A stretch of DNA of 27,472 bases, taken from the NCBI GenBank assembly GCA_045661365.1, contig JAZRFL010000126.1, positions 1 to 27,472 on the forward strand. Reading direction: 5' to 3'. Source of the stretch: UMGS1484 sp045661365 (GTDB lineage Bacteria > Bacillota > Clostridia > Oscillospirales > Acutalibacteraceae). Position 1 is the first letter of the stretch. The number at the start of each line of letters is the position of its first letter. The notes under the pieces are model-generated. The model did no database searches. It was not told the origin of the DNA and saw only the letters and a program-made list of their open reading frames with translations. Both the position numbers and the translations under genes were made by a program. Of the stretch, positions 7,325 to 14,668 are shown piece after piece.

Positions 7325-8383
7325 TTAAATCTTACAGGCGATACTGCATCCCTTTTCGGCGGCAGCAAAAGCGGCATCCACCACCTGCATGACCCGCAGA
7401 GCTTGGGTGGGTTTTACGATCAATTCGGCTTTGCCGTCGATTTTATCGCAAATGTTTTGGTAGTATTCCTGCAATCGGGGTTGCATATCGGGCAGGGCAA
7501 CCTCTTCTACCGTTTCTTTGGGGCGAGGTGCCATAGTACGGGTGGGGCCTGCTTCGGTATAGGTAATGACTTCGTCCCAAGCCATTTCGTTTTCGTCCGC
7601 AAGGCGAATCATTTTCCCTTTGGCATCCCATCCGTCGATTTGCAAGGTGCCGTCTTCACAAGAAACATGCCAACGGGGTTGCAAAATAAAGCAGTTGGTG
7701 GCAACCTCGATCAGGGCAGAAATGCCGTTTTCAAACCGCAAAAACAGTTTCATGTTATCGTCCACTTCCACACCGGGCATCAGGGCGAACAAGTGTGCCC
7801 CCACTTCTACCACAGGGGAATCAATCATCCACATAATTTGGTCTAAAAGGTGAATCCCCCAATCTAACAGCATACCGCCACCTTCGGCTTTGACCCCTCG
7901 CCAGCCGTTGAGCACACGGCGAGAGCCTTGTACACGGCTTTCGATGTAATAAGGTTTGCCAATGGTGCCGTTTTTCAGTACCTCTTTTACGGTGACAAAA
8001 TCTTTATCCCAACGGCGATTTTGATGAACCGTAAACACTTTTCCGCATTCTTTTGCTACCGCCAACACTTCTTCCAGCTCGGCGGCGTTCATCATAACCG
8101 GTTTTTCGCACACCACGTTTTTGCCTGCTTTCAGGCAAGCAATGGAAAGGGGCTTGTGAAAATCGTTGGGAGTGGCAATGGTGATCAGTTCCACCTCTTG
8201 GTCGTTTAGTACTTCTTCTAAACTACCGTAAACGCCAACCCCTTTTGATTTAGCGTGTTCCAACCGCTCGGGACGAATGTCCCATACCCCTTTTAAGGTT
8301 AAGCAATCGGTCATATTGCTACGGATATGGTTTTCGTGCCATTCACCCATTCCGCCGTAACCGATAATTGCACAAGTTTTCAT
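7325..8383 (-). CDS. Gfo/Idh/MocA-family NAD(P)-dependent sugar oxidoreductase
   Basis: The 352-residue protein has an N-terminal Rossmann domain (AIIGYGGMGEWH from residue 5), the family EKP motif at 93-95 with the catalytic lysine, and the second-domain signature GGGMLLDWGIHLLD, with D174 and H178 as likely catalytic partners. These enzymes oxidise or reduce a hydroxyl or keto group on sugars, glycosides or inositols. The ATG at 8383 follows AAAGGAGC by 8 bases; the longer frame to 8530 runs into the next gene and has no ribosome site. It is the last gene of the operon, separated from its partners by the orphan gene at 8421, and is followed by the terminator at 7254-7297. The substrate is unknown; a glucoside 3-dehydrogenase or inositol dehydrogenase role is possible. 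Confidence 0.88.
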   Translation of the reverse strand: MKTCAIIGYGGMGEWHENHIRSNMTDCLTLKGVWDIRPERLEHAKSKGVGVYGSLEEVLNDQEVELITIATPNDFHKPLSIACLKAGKNVVCEKPVMMNAAELEEVLAVAKECGKVFTVHQNRRWDKDFVTVKEVLKNGTIGKPYYIESRVQGSRRVLNGWRGVKAEGGGMLLDWGIHLLDQIMWMIDSPVVEVGAHLFALMPGVEVDDNMKLFLRFENGISALIEVATNCFILQPRWHVSCEDGTLQIDGWDAKGKMIRLADENEMAWDEVITYTEAGPTRTMAPRPKETVEEVALPDMQPRLQEYYQNICDKIDGKAELIVKPTQALRVMQVVDAAFAAAEKGCSIACKI

Positions 8384-8420
8384 CGTATTTGCTCCTTTAT
8401 TTGCACAATTTAATACAGAA

Positions 8421-9056
8421 TCACTTGGTTTGTTTTGAGATGATTGCATTAATTGTTGCCTCGATTTTGTGCGAAAATTCATCCGCTTCTGCATAGTTTT
8501 CAGGTGTTGCTTTCGCCGCATTAGATGCATAATTTATAAGGTGTATATCAATTACCGGATCAAGAATGTTAGAAGTATATATGCATATTTTGTAATCTAC
8601 AATTTCTTTGTTTTCTTTTAATAGTGACGTTGCAACACCAACATTACCAGCAATCATTCCGCCGACAATCACGTCACCCGCATTCGGACCTATGTTTTTT
8701 TGTTTAACAACGGTTTCAACTTTTAGTAAATCACAAAAATTAATACAATAACAGTTATGTCTTACATCTGACAAATAATAGGCATTTTTTTCGTGCGAAA
8801 AATACTCGTTTTCCCATATAAAAAATTTGCTTTCATTCTCATCAATATAAATGAAAATTTCAATACCATTTGATGAAAAAGTAAAATGAGGTTTATCAGG
8901 AAGATTGTTACTTGTAAGCCACTGTTGATAGTAAGAATTATTGATCTCGTTGTTATATTTCAAGTCCTCATATTCAGCATCTTGTTTTTTACACATATAA
9001 ATACTTGGAATTATTATCAATAACGCAAGAATCACAAAAACCAAAATTATTTCCAT
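8421..9056 (-). CDS. AT-rich orphan membrane protein inside the sugar operon
   Basis: The 211-residue product was not recognised. It has one N-terminal membrane anchor (residues 3-20, ending CKK), a hydrophilic body rich in Asn, Tyr and Ile, and a small glycine-rich hydrophobic stretch VIVGGMIAGNVGVAT at about 129-143. Similar glycine-zipper-like segments occur in scattered small membrane proteins of Firmicutes. The ATG at 9056 is preceded by GAAGGATGAG at about 12 bases, a rather long spacing. Base composition and codon use (many AAT, ATA, AAA) differ sharply from the GC-richer genes on both sides, a sign of separate acquisition. It fits between two sugar genes in the same direction with short gaps, so it may be co-transcribed without sharing their function. 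Confidence 0.7.
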   Translation of the reverse strand: MEIILVFVILALLIIIPSIYMCKKQDAEYEDLKYNNEINNSYYQQWLTSNNLPDKPHFTFSSNGIEIFIYIDENESKFFIWENEYFSHEKNAYYLSDVRHNCYCINFCDLLKVETVVKQKNIGPNAGDVIVGGMIAGNVGVATSLLKENKEIVDYKICIYTSNILDPVIDIHLINYASNAAKATPENYAEADEFSHKIEATINAIISKQTK

Positions 9057-9080
9057 ATCGTTATTCTCATCCTTCGATTT

Positions 9081-10046
9081 TTAAAACCAAAAAGTATCGC
9101 CTTTATCTTCGTGAATGATGATATCTTTGAGGAAAGCGCAGGCTTTTTCCAATCCTTCTTTGCTGCTCATCAAACTGTCTTCGTGTTCAATGCTCACTGC
9201 GTGGTCGTAGCCCACAAGCCGCAGGGCGGAAATAATGTCTTTCCATACAGCGGTGTCGCTACCGTAACCCACAGTACGGAAAATCCACGAGCGGTGCAGT
9301 TCATCCCCGTAGGATTTGGTGTCCAACACCCCGTTGACGGCGGTGTTGTAAGCATCTACCTTGGTATCTTTGGCATGGAAATGGAAAATGGCATCCCCCA
9401 AGGTTTTTATGGCTTGCACAGGGTCAATGCCTTGCCAAATGAGATGGCTGGGGTCTAAGTTGGCGCCCAGTTCCGGGCCAACCGCTTCCCGAATCCGCAA
9501 CACCGTTTCGGGGTTGTATACGCAAAATCCGGGATGAGGCTCAAAAGCGATTTTGTTCACCCCATGGGCTTTGGCAAAAACCACAAACTCTTTCCAATAG
9601 GGAATGAGCACCTGATTCCATTGGTAATCCAACACTTCCAAAAAGTCATCGGGCCAAGGGCAGGTCACCCAGTTGGGATGTTTGGAGGTTTCGCAATCCC
9701 CGGGGCAACCCGAAAAGGTGTTGATTTGGTGAATGTCCAAGGCTTCGGCCATCAAAACGGCGTTACGCAGGTCGCGGTCATAAGCCGCGGCTTTTTCTTT
9801 GTCGGGATGCACCGGATTGCCGTGGCAAGAAAGAGCCGAAATGGTAAGACCGGAATCGGCGATGGTTTGCCTGAATTCGGCTAACTTGTCGGCATCGTTC
9901 AGTAAAACGTCGGGGTCACAATGTCCTTTGCCGGGGAACCCACCGCAACCGATTTCTACCATTTCAACCCCCAACCCTTTTAAGTAGGTCAAGGTATCTT
10001 TCAAACTCATTCCGTACAGCGGAACGGTTAATACACCTAATTTCAT
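9081..10046 (-). CDS. Sugar isomerase/epimerase-type TIM-barrel protein (long form)
   Basis: The 321-residue protein belongs to the xylose-isomerase-like/AP-endonuclease-2 TIM-barrel superfamily. The expected metal ligands are visible: E169 (AFEPHPG), D198 (NLDPSH), H224 (HFHAKD) and E287 (SIEHED). Relatives include inosose dehydratase-type enzymes, YcjR-type 3-keto-glycoside epimerases and the catalytic subunit of C-glycoside deglycosidases, all acting with divalent metal. Which applies cannot be told from sequence. Its ATG directly follows the stop of the paralogue upstream (TAA then ATG, no gap), indicating translational coupling. It sits between two Gfo/Idh/MocA oxidoreductases, so its substrate is probably an oxidised sugar derivative made by one of them. 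Confidence 0.88.
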   Translation of the reverse strand: MKLGVLTVPLYGMSLKDTLTYLKGLGVEMVEIGCGGFPGKGHCDPDVLLNDADKLAEFRQTIADSGLTISALSCHGNPVHPDKEKAAAYDRDLRNAVLMAEALDIHQINTFSGCPGDCETSKHPNWVTCPWPDDFLEVLDYQWNQVLIPYWKEFVVFAKAHGVNKIAFEPHPGFCVYNPETVLRIREAVGPELGANLDPSHLIWQGIDPVQAIKTLGDAIFHFHAKDTKVDAYNTAVNGVLDTKSYGDELHRSWIFRTVGYGSDTAVWKDIISALRLVGYDHAVSIEHEDSLMSSKEGLEKACAFLKDIIIHEDKGDTFWF

Positions 10047-10835
10047 TTAAAACACCAGCTTTTTAAAATAGTCTATGGTATAGGCGACCCCTTTGGCACC
10101 CAATTCGTCTTTCCACACGTTGGGGGAATGGGGTTCTAATGAAAGCACACCATCGTATCCCTTTTGATACAAGAGCGCCATAAACGCGCCCCAGTTGGTT
10201 TGGTCAAGCCCTGCGGGGGGATCATCAATATGTTCGCCGTTTACGTACAACGAACCTTTCAAATGCACGTGGTAGAATCGGTCGCCCCACCCCTCCATTT
10301 CGGCAAGGTAATCTCGTCCTCCTGCAAAGGAGTGAGAGGGGTCGAACTTAATGCCAAGTTCCGGCAAATGTCCATGTACCATCGTCCAAGCGGGATCGCA
10401 ATCCAAAAAACTGTTCCAATGACAGTTGTAGGTACAAATCTTGACACCACAGGCTTTTCCTTTGGCAAGCAACCGTTCCATATAGGCAATGGCAAAGGTG
10501 CAGTTTTGGTAAAAAGAAAGTTCATCCACAAAATTGCAACCGGTTACGTACACAGGGCAACCTAAGGTTTGGCACATCTCGATTAAATTTTCTTCTATGG
10601 CCAATTCGGCTTCAATCACACCGTCTTTGGTGATACGGTCGGGTCCCCATCGACCAATGGAGCCAACGACAACGCCGGTTTCCTCCATGGCTTTTTGGAT
10701 GTTTGGCATTTCTCTCCAAACCGCATCCAAATCCACCCCGATGTTCAGGCAAAATTCGGCGGCTTGCAGTCCTAACTTGGCAACGTGGTGAATGCCCTCA
10801 TAAGACGGGGCGGTGATAATTCCCAGTTTCATCAT
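10047..10835 (-). CDS. Sugar isomerase/epimerase-type TIM-barrel protein (short form)
   Basis: This 262-residue protein is a second xylose-isomerase-like TIM-barrel member, shorter than its neighbour. D165 (KFDPSHS), H189/H191 (YHVHLKG) and E234 (SLEPHS) are in place. At the position of the first metal-binding Glu (usually in an E-x-H context) the sequence reads ICTYNCHWN, so Asn137 or a nearby residue replaces it. The active site may therefore be altered, or the metal held differently. Tandem ATGs (10835 and 10832) directly follow the TAA of the preceding gene, and its own stop abuts the next ATG, so three genes are coupled end to end. It probably works on the same sugar pathway as its neighbours; the exact reaction is unknown. 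Confidence 0.86.
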   Translation of the reverse strand: MMKLGIITAPSYEGIHHVAKLGLQAAEFCLNIGVDLDAVWREMPNIQKAMEETGVVVGSIGRWGPDRITKDGVIEAELAIEENLIEMCQTLGCPVYVTGCNFVDELSFYQNCTFAIAYMERLLAKGKACGVKICTYNCHWNSFLDCDPAWTMVHGHLPELGIKFDPSHSFAGGRDYLAEMEGWGDRFYHVHLKGSLYVNGEHIDDPPAGLDQTNWGAFMALLYQKGYDGVLSLEPHSPNVWKDELGAKGVAYTIDYFKKLVF

Positions 10836-11921
10836 TTAGTCCTCAAACAGTACCGGTTTGCCGGTTTTGGCAGATTCGTAAATGGCTTCCAAAATGCGGG
10901 TAACGCAGGCGGCTTGACGAGGCAGGGTAGAGGGCTCGGTGCCGTTTAATACGGCATCGGCAAACATTTTGGCTTCAATATCTTCGGGAGCACCGCTACC
11001 GGCACCGTCGTAAAAAGCAACACCGCCACCACTCATGTTGGGACGTTCAATGTATTGCTTACCGTGTTTTACGCCGTTGACTCGCACGCCGTCCATCATA
11101 TCCAAGCCTGCTTTGGTACCGCACAGGGTGGTGCGGGCTTCGACTGCATCAATCAGGTTGAGTGCCCAACTGGATTCCAACGAAACGGTGGCACCGTTTT
11201 CCATTACCACAAAACCAAAGGCAGAGTCCTCTACGGTAAATTCCTTGGGATCCCAGTCGCCCCAAGCATTGCCGGTGTTGGTTTGATCGGCTAATTTGCG
11301 ATAGGTAGTCCCTACCACCATTTTGGGCTTGTAGTTGTCCATGCACCACAAGGTCATGTCCAAAGCGTGGGTACCAATGTCGATCAGCGGACCGCCCCCT
11401 TGTTCGTATTCGTTGAGAAATACCCCCCAAGTGGGAACGGCACGGCGGCGCAAGGCATGGGCTTTGGCAAAATAAATGTCGCCCAACTCGCCTTCGGAAG
11501 CACAGGTTTTGGCATACATAGCCTCTTGGGTGCGACGGTTTTGGTAACCAATGGTCAGCACCTTGCCGGTTTCTTCGGCGGCTTCGCACATGGCAATCGC
11601 TTCGGCATAGGTTTTGGCCATGGGTTTTTCGCACATAACGTGCTTGCCTGCATGTAAAGCGTCAATGGTAATAAAACTGTGAGAGCGGTTGGGGGTGCAA
11701 ACAAACACCACGTCCAGGGTTTCGTCTTTCAACAGTTCTTTGTAATCGGTATATACTTTAGAATCGGGTGTGCCGTAGTCGTCTTTGGCTTTTTGGGCAC
11801 GTTCTTCAATAATGTCGCAAAAAGCAACCATATCAACCATGCCTACTCGTTTGTTGGCAGGCAGGTGTTTGCCGTTAGCAATACCGCCGCAACCAATCAT
11901 ACCACCGCGTAATTTTTTCAT
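10836..11921 (-). CDS. Gfo/Idh/MocA-family sugar oxidoreductase, first gene of the operon
   Basis: The 361-residue protein has the Rossmann motif GMIGCGGIANGKH (7-19), EKP at 98-100, and the signature GGGPLIDIGTHALD with D181 and H185. It uses NAD(P) to oxidise or reduce a sugar derivative. It is only distantly similar to the other family member at 7325, so the two probably catalyse different steps or run in opposite directions. The ATG at 11921 lies 8 bases after AAGGAG; the upstream GTG at 11930 overlaps that ribosome site and is rejected. The stop abuts the ATG of the next gene. A good promoter lies at 11996-12024. Confidence 0.88.
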   Translation of the reverse strand: MKKLRGGMIGCGGIANGKHLPANKRVGMVDMVAFCDIIEERAQKAKDDYGTPDSKVYTDYKELLKDETLDVVFVCTPNRSHSFITIDALHAGKHVMCEKPMAKTYAEAIAMCEAAEETGKVLTIGYQNRRTQEAMYAKTCASEGELGDIYFAKAHALRRRAVPTWGVFLNEYEQGGGPLIDIGTHALDMTLWCMDNYKPKMVVGTTYRKLADQTNTGNAWGDWDPKEFTVEDSAFGFVVMENGATVSLESSWALNLIDAVEARTTLCGTKAGLDMMDGVRVNGVKHGKQYIERPNMSGGGVAFYDGAGSGAPEDIEAKMFADAVLNGTEPSTLPRQAACVTRILEAIYESAKTGKPVLFED

Positions 11922-11937
11922 AAAAACCACTCCTTCA

Positions 11938-11967
11938 AGAATAAGGTTTGCAATTTATGGCATACTA
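11938..11967 (+). promoter_or_regulatory. Sigma-G (forespore) promoter of spoVAC
   Basis: AGAATA (11938-11943), a 17-base spacer and CATACTA (11961-11967) match the sigma-G consensus (TGMATA and CATACTA) with one mismatch. spoVAC genes are known forespore sigma-G targets. The leader is about 120 nt. Confidence 0.75.
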
Positions 11968-11995
11968 TCTAAAAACAAAATGTGTGCCTATTCAA

Positions 11996-12024
11996 ATAAT
12001 AACAAAAATGCTGAAATAGTGCAA
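11996..12024 (-). promoter_or_regulatory. Sigma-A promoter of the sugar oxidoreductase operon
   Basis: On the minus strand TTGCAC (12019-12024), a 17-base spacer and TATTAT (11996-12001) preceded by TG-T form an extended -10 promoter. The leader to the ATG at 11921 is about 68 nt and runs back across the sigma-G promoter of spoVAC. Confidence 0.7.
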
Positions 12025-12092
12025 GACAGAAAACACATTTTTTATGGACAATTATTGCAGAGAATTTGCATGACAAAAACAAGGAGTGCATT

Positions 12093-12539
12093 ATGAAACA
12101 AATCAGCCAAAAAGATTACAAAGCCATGACTGCCAAAGCATCTATCCCGTCCCCCATAGGCAAAAACTGCCTGCTTGCTTTTTTGGTGGGAGGGGCTATT
12201 TGCACGCTGGGTCAATTGCTGAGCAACGGATATGAAGCCCTTGGTTGTTCAAGTGAAATCGCCAAACCCATGGTATCGGTTACCCTCATTTTTTTGGCGG
12301 TGTTTTTAACCGCCGTTGGCGTATTCGACCAAATCGCCAAGCATGCAGGAGCAGGTACGTTAGTACCTATTACGGGATTTGCCAATGCGGTGGCATCCCC
12401 CGCCATAGAGTTTAAAAGCGAGGGGTACGTGATGGGCGTGGGTGCCAAGATGTTTATTATCGCAGGCCCTGTGATCGTGTACGGTACGGTGGCGAGCGTG
12501 GTGTATGGGGTAATTTATTGGATAACCACCGTGTGCTAA
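12093..12539 (+). CDS. spoVAC: Stage V sporulation protein AC
   Basis: The 148-residue protein has the SpoVAC arrangement: a short basic N-terminus, then about four membrane segments with the family block PITGFANAVASPAIEFKSEG. In spore formers SpoVAC is an inner forespore membrane component of the SpoVA channel that moves dipicolinic acid with calcium into the spore and out at germination. The ATG at 12093 follows AAGGAG by 6 bases. A near-consensus sigma-G promoter lies upstream. In most Bacilli and Clostridia spoVAD follows at once, but here it is 6.4 kb away, with unrelated genes between. Confidence 0.95.
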   Translation: MKQISQKDYKAMTAKASIPSPIGKNCLLAFLVGGAICTLGQLLSNGYEALGCSSEIAKPMVSVTLIFLAVFLTAVGVFDQIAKHAGAGTLVPITGFANAVASPAIEFKSEGYVMGVGAKMFIIAGPVIVYGTVASVVYGVIYWITTVC

Positions 12540-12540
12540 C

Positions 12541-12590
12541 GGGCGACCGTAGGTCGTCCCTACGAAATCCATCCTGCGTGACCGTAGGGG
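12541..12590. repeat. Degenerate GC-rich hairpin repeat after spoVAC
   Basis: GGGCGACC (12541-12548) and GGTCGTCC (12552-12559) form an 8-pair hairpin with a 3-base loop. CCCTACG (12558-12564) pairs with CGTAGGG (12583-12589). The composition and the GTAGGG/GACC words resemble dispersed intergenic repeats common in Clostridia. It may also end spoVAC transcripts, but there is no T-run. Confidence 0.5.
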
Positions 12591-12640
12591 AGAACTGTGT
12601 TCGTCCGAAAGGCCTGCCCCCCATCTTTTTCATTTCATGG

Positions 12641-12669
12641 TGGATTTTTCTTGTTGGTTGTTATATAAT
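12641..12669 (+). promoter_or_regulatory. Promoter of the nucleoside hydrolase gene
   Basis: TATAAT (12664-12669) is perfect; 17 bases upstream is TGGATT (12641-12646), a weak -35. The start codon lies 24 bp further. Confidence 0.5.
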
Positions 12670-12692
12670 GGGGGCAAAGGGAGGTGTCATTT

Positions 12693-13613
12693 ATGACACA
12701 AGAACAATATTTCAAAAATTTGATTCCTCCCACGGGGAAAATCGACGTGGTGCTGGATACCGATGCTTATAACGAAATCGACGATCAGTTCGCCATTTGT
12801 TATATGCTTAAATTGGCCGAGAAATTCAATTTGAAAGGCATTTGCGCCGCTCCGTTTTTCAATACCAAATCCAGTTCCCCAAAAGACGGCATGGAAAAAA
12901 GTTACCACGAAATTTTAAAACTACTTACCTTGGCAAAGCAAGAAGAATTCAAGCCCTTGGTGTTCAAAGGTTCCGAAACCTATTTGCCGAGCGAAACCCA
13001 AGCCGTGCCGTCGGCCGCGGCGGAATTTATGGCCAACCTTGCCAACGACTACTCCCCCGAACAGCCGTTGTACATTGTGGCAATCGGCGCTGTTACCAAC
13101 GTGGCTTCGGCTATGATCATGAACCCCCAAATGAAAGAAAATTGTGTGATTGTCTGGTTGGGCGGTCATGGCAAGCATATCCCTTCGGGGGTATTGGAAT
13201 TTAACATGATGCAAGATATCGCCGCGGCACGGGTGGTAATGGGATGCGGCGTTCCTTTGGTGCAATTGCCTTGTTTGGGTGTGGTTGACCACCTTGCGGT
13301 TTCCAAATACGAACTGGAACATTGGCTCAAAGGGAAAAATCCGTTGTGCGATTATTTGTGCGAAAACACCGTGAACGAAGCCGATTCTTATGCCAAGGGA
13401 AAACCCTGGACACGGGTGATTTGGGACGTTTCGGCGGTCAGCTGGCTGCTGAACGATCAAAACCAATATATGTCGGATTTGCTGATTCCTGCGCCCATTC
13501 CCGAATATGATATGCAATACGCGTTTAACGAGAATCGCCACTTGATTCGCTATGTATATGACGTGAAACGGGATGCCGTGTTTGAAGATTTGTTTCGCGT
13601 CTTAAGTGAATAA
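12693..13613 (+). CDS. Nucleoside hydrolase (IU-NH superfamily)
   Basis: The 306-residue protein has the calcium-binding N-terminal aspartate cluster of nucleoside hydrolases in the variant form DTDAYNEIDDQFA (22-34), the IVAIGAVTNVASA block, and the WLGGHGKHIP region. The family hydrolyses the N-glycosidic bond of ribonucleosides to base and ribose. The variant motif places it in a less-studied subgroup, so the preferred nucleoside cannot be given. The ATG at 12693 follows GGGAGG; the GTG at 12684 overlaps that ribosome site. It is convergent with the PnuC gene, which imports a nucleoside, so a nicotinamide riboside or nucleoside salvage link is possible but unproven. It lies between spoVAC and spoVAD. 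Confidence 0.87.
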   Translation: MTQEQYFKNLIPPTGKIDVVLDTDAYNEIDDQFAICYMLKLAEKFNLKGICAAPFFNTKSSSPKDGMEKSYHEILKLLTLAKQEEFKPLVFKGSETYLPSETQAVPSAAAEFMANLANDYSPEQPLYIVAIGAVTNVASAMIMNPQMKENCVIVWLGGHGKHIPSGVLEFNMMQDIAAARVVMGCGVPLVQLPCLGVVDHLAVSKYELEHWLKGKNPLCDYLCENTVNEADSYAKGKPWTRVIWDVSAVSWLLNDQNQYMSDLLIPAPIPEYDMQYAFNENRHLIRYVYDVKRDAVFEDLFRVLSE

Positions 13614-13646
13614 GTAATTAAAAAAAGATTCATTTACCAAAAAAAT

Positions 13647-13674
13647 AGCGGTAGAGGGTTAACCCTCTACCGCT
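13647..13674. terminator. Perfect palindrome between convergent genes
   Basis: A 28-bp perfect palindrome (AGCGGTAGAGGGTT and its complement) has an A-rich left flank giving a T-run on the minus strand, so it should terminate pnuC. On the plus strand there is no T-run, so termination of the nucleoside hydrolase there would be weaker. Confidence 0.8.
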
Positions 13675-13680
13675 AATCTG

Positions 13681-14367
13681 TTATTGCGCTGCTTGTCGAC
13701 GCTCCATTTGTTGCCAGCTGATATATCCGTAAATGTCGTTAACCAAAAAAGCGATAAAGCAAACAACGACTGAGATATATTTTACATCCTGAACGCTTGC
13801 CATGATCCATAAAACAATTAAAACAATATCGTTGGCAGCGTAAGCCAAAGCAAACGCAGCACACCTGCGAAAGGTTAAATATACGGCGATAAAACTGGTT
13901 GTTACAGAGAGCGTGCTGGGAATCATATTGGCTGTATGAAAGTGGCTTAATATAAAATAGAACACCACTGTGACAATCACGGTCAAAATCCACATCAGGA
14001 GTTGCTCTTTTTTGCTGATGTTATTTACCTTAACTTCCGCCTTGTTTCCGTTAAACGGATTGCGAAGCCAAGAAACAAGCGCAAACAACGCCATGGGCAT
14101 AGTCATGCCAAGATAGGTGATCATTTCGCCGTAATAGGCAAAGGAATAAGAAATGATACCGTAAAGCAAACTGAAAGCAATCATTAAAAATTGCCCAAAC
14201 GGATTCCCTTTTGCGTTAAAAATCAAGGAGGTAACACCAATAATCGAGGCGGCAAGGGTTAGATAATTGGTTCGATCGTAGGTGATAAAGGAGGCAAAAA
14301 TTGCCATTACCGATAATGACCACAACGTGATCTCGCGTTTAGAAAAATAGGTTAAGCGTTTTCCCAT
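13681..14367 (-). CDS. PnuC-family nicotinamide riboside (or related vitamin/nucleoside) transporter
   Basis: The 228-residue integral membrane protein has about seven hydrophobic segments and PnuC-family features, including the NPFNGNKAEVKV loop and the C-terminal VNDIYGYISWQQM tail. PnuC proteins act as facilitators of nicotinamide riboside uptake, trapped by later phosphorylation. Close relatives carry thiamine (PnuT) or riboflavin (PnuX), so substrate is uncertain. The ATG at 14367 lies 6 bases after GGAGG; the longer frame to a GTG at 14400 starts within the leader stem and is rejected. No NadR or thiamine kinase gene is adjacent. Its structured 5' leader suggests RNA-level control. Confidence 0.86.
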   Translation of the reverse strand: MGKRLTYFSKREITLWSLSVMAIFASFITYDRTNYLTLAASIIGVTSLIFNAKGNPFGQFLMIAFSLLYGIISYSFAYYGEMITYLGMTMPMALFALVSWLRNPFNGNKAEVKVNNISKKEQLLMWILTVIVTVVFYFILSHFHTANMIPSTLSVTTSFIAVYLTFRRCAAFALAYAANDIVLIVLWIMASVQDVKYISVVVCFIAFLVNDIYGYISWQQMERRQAAQ

Positions 14368-14375
14368 AGCACCCT

Positions 14376-14479
14376 CCAAAAAAGAAACATCCGCATACAC
14401 ATCTTCTAAGACCTAACGATGTGTAAACGAATGCGAACGCATTTCACTACCCGGTGGCAGTAATTCTTTGGTTTTTTTA
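14376..14479 (-). ncRNA. Three-hairpin leader of pnuC (candidate cis-regulatory RNA)
   Basis: In transcript order: a 5-pair hairpin CUGCC-ACCG-GGUAG (14460-14447), a 5-pair hairpin AATGC-GTTC-GCATT (14443-14430), and a perfect 8-pair stem TACACATC/GATGTGTA with a 14-nt loop (14425-14396). A T-run and the ribosome site follow. Vitamin and NAD-precursor transporters are often riboswitch-controlled, but this does not match a class I can recall, including the thiamine or flavin types. Confidence 0.45.
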
Positions 14480-14508
14480 ATGATAGCATAAAATGAGAAA
14501 AAACACAA
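14480..14508 (-). promoter_or_regulatory. Promoter of pnuC
   Basis: On the minus strand TTGTGT (14503-14508), a 17-base spacer and TATCAT (14480-14485) preceded by TG-C form an extended -10 promoter. Confidence 0.65.
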
Positions 14509-14668
14509 GAAAAATTAAAAACAAATGTGGCATAACTTGAAACAAGCAGAAGGTACGTTGTGGAGACGACCGATCGGCAGTGTTCACAGATTATTCATCG
14601 ATTATTTACAATTTGTTCATCATTCATTTGGGGGATAATGATATACTTTTGTCCAAGGAAGTGATCAT
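14509..14668. other. Gene-free gap before the beta-helix lipoprotein
   Basis: No gene, tRNA or strong hairpin was seen. The right end is AT-rich, with GATAATGATATACT about 30 bp before the lipoprotein start. TATACT (14642-14647) is a plausible -10 but has no good -35 at 17 bases. Confidence 0.4.

Noticed and set aside
14580..14630. Cluster of DnaA-box-like words (TTATTTACA, TTATTCATC, GTGTTCACA)
   Set aside because: Only one word matches at 8 of 9 positions and the rest at 7 or fewer; no dnaA or dnaN is near, and AT-rich sequence gives such matches by chance.
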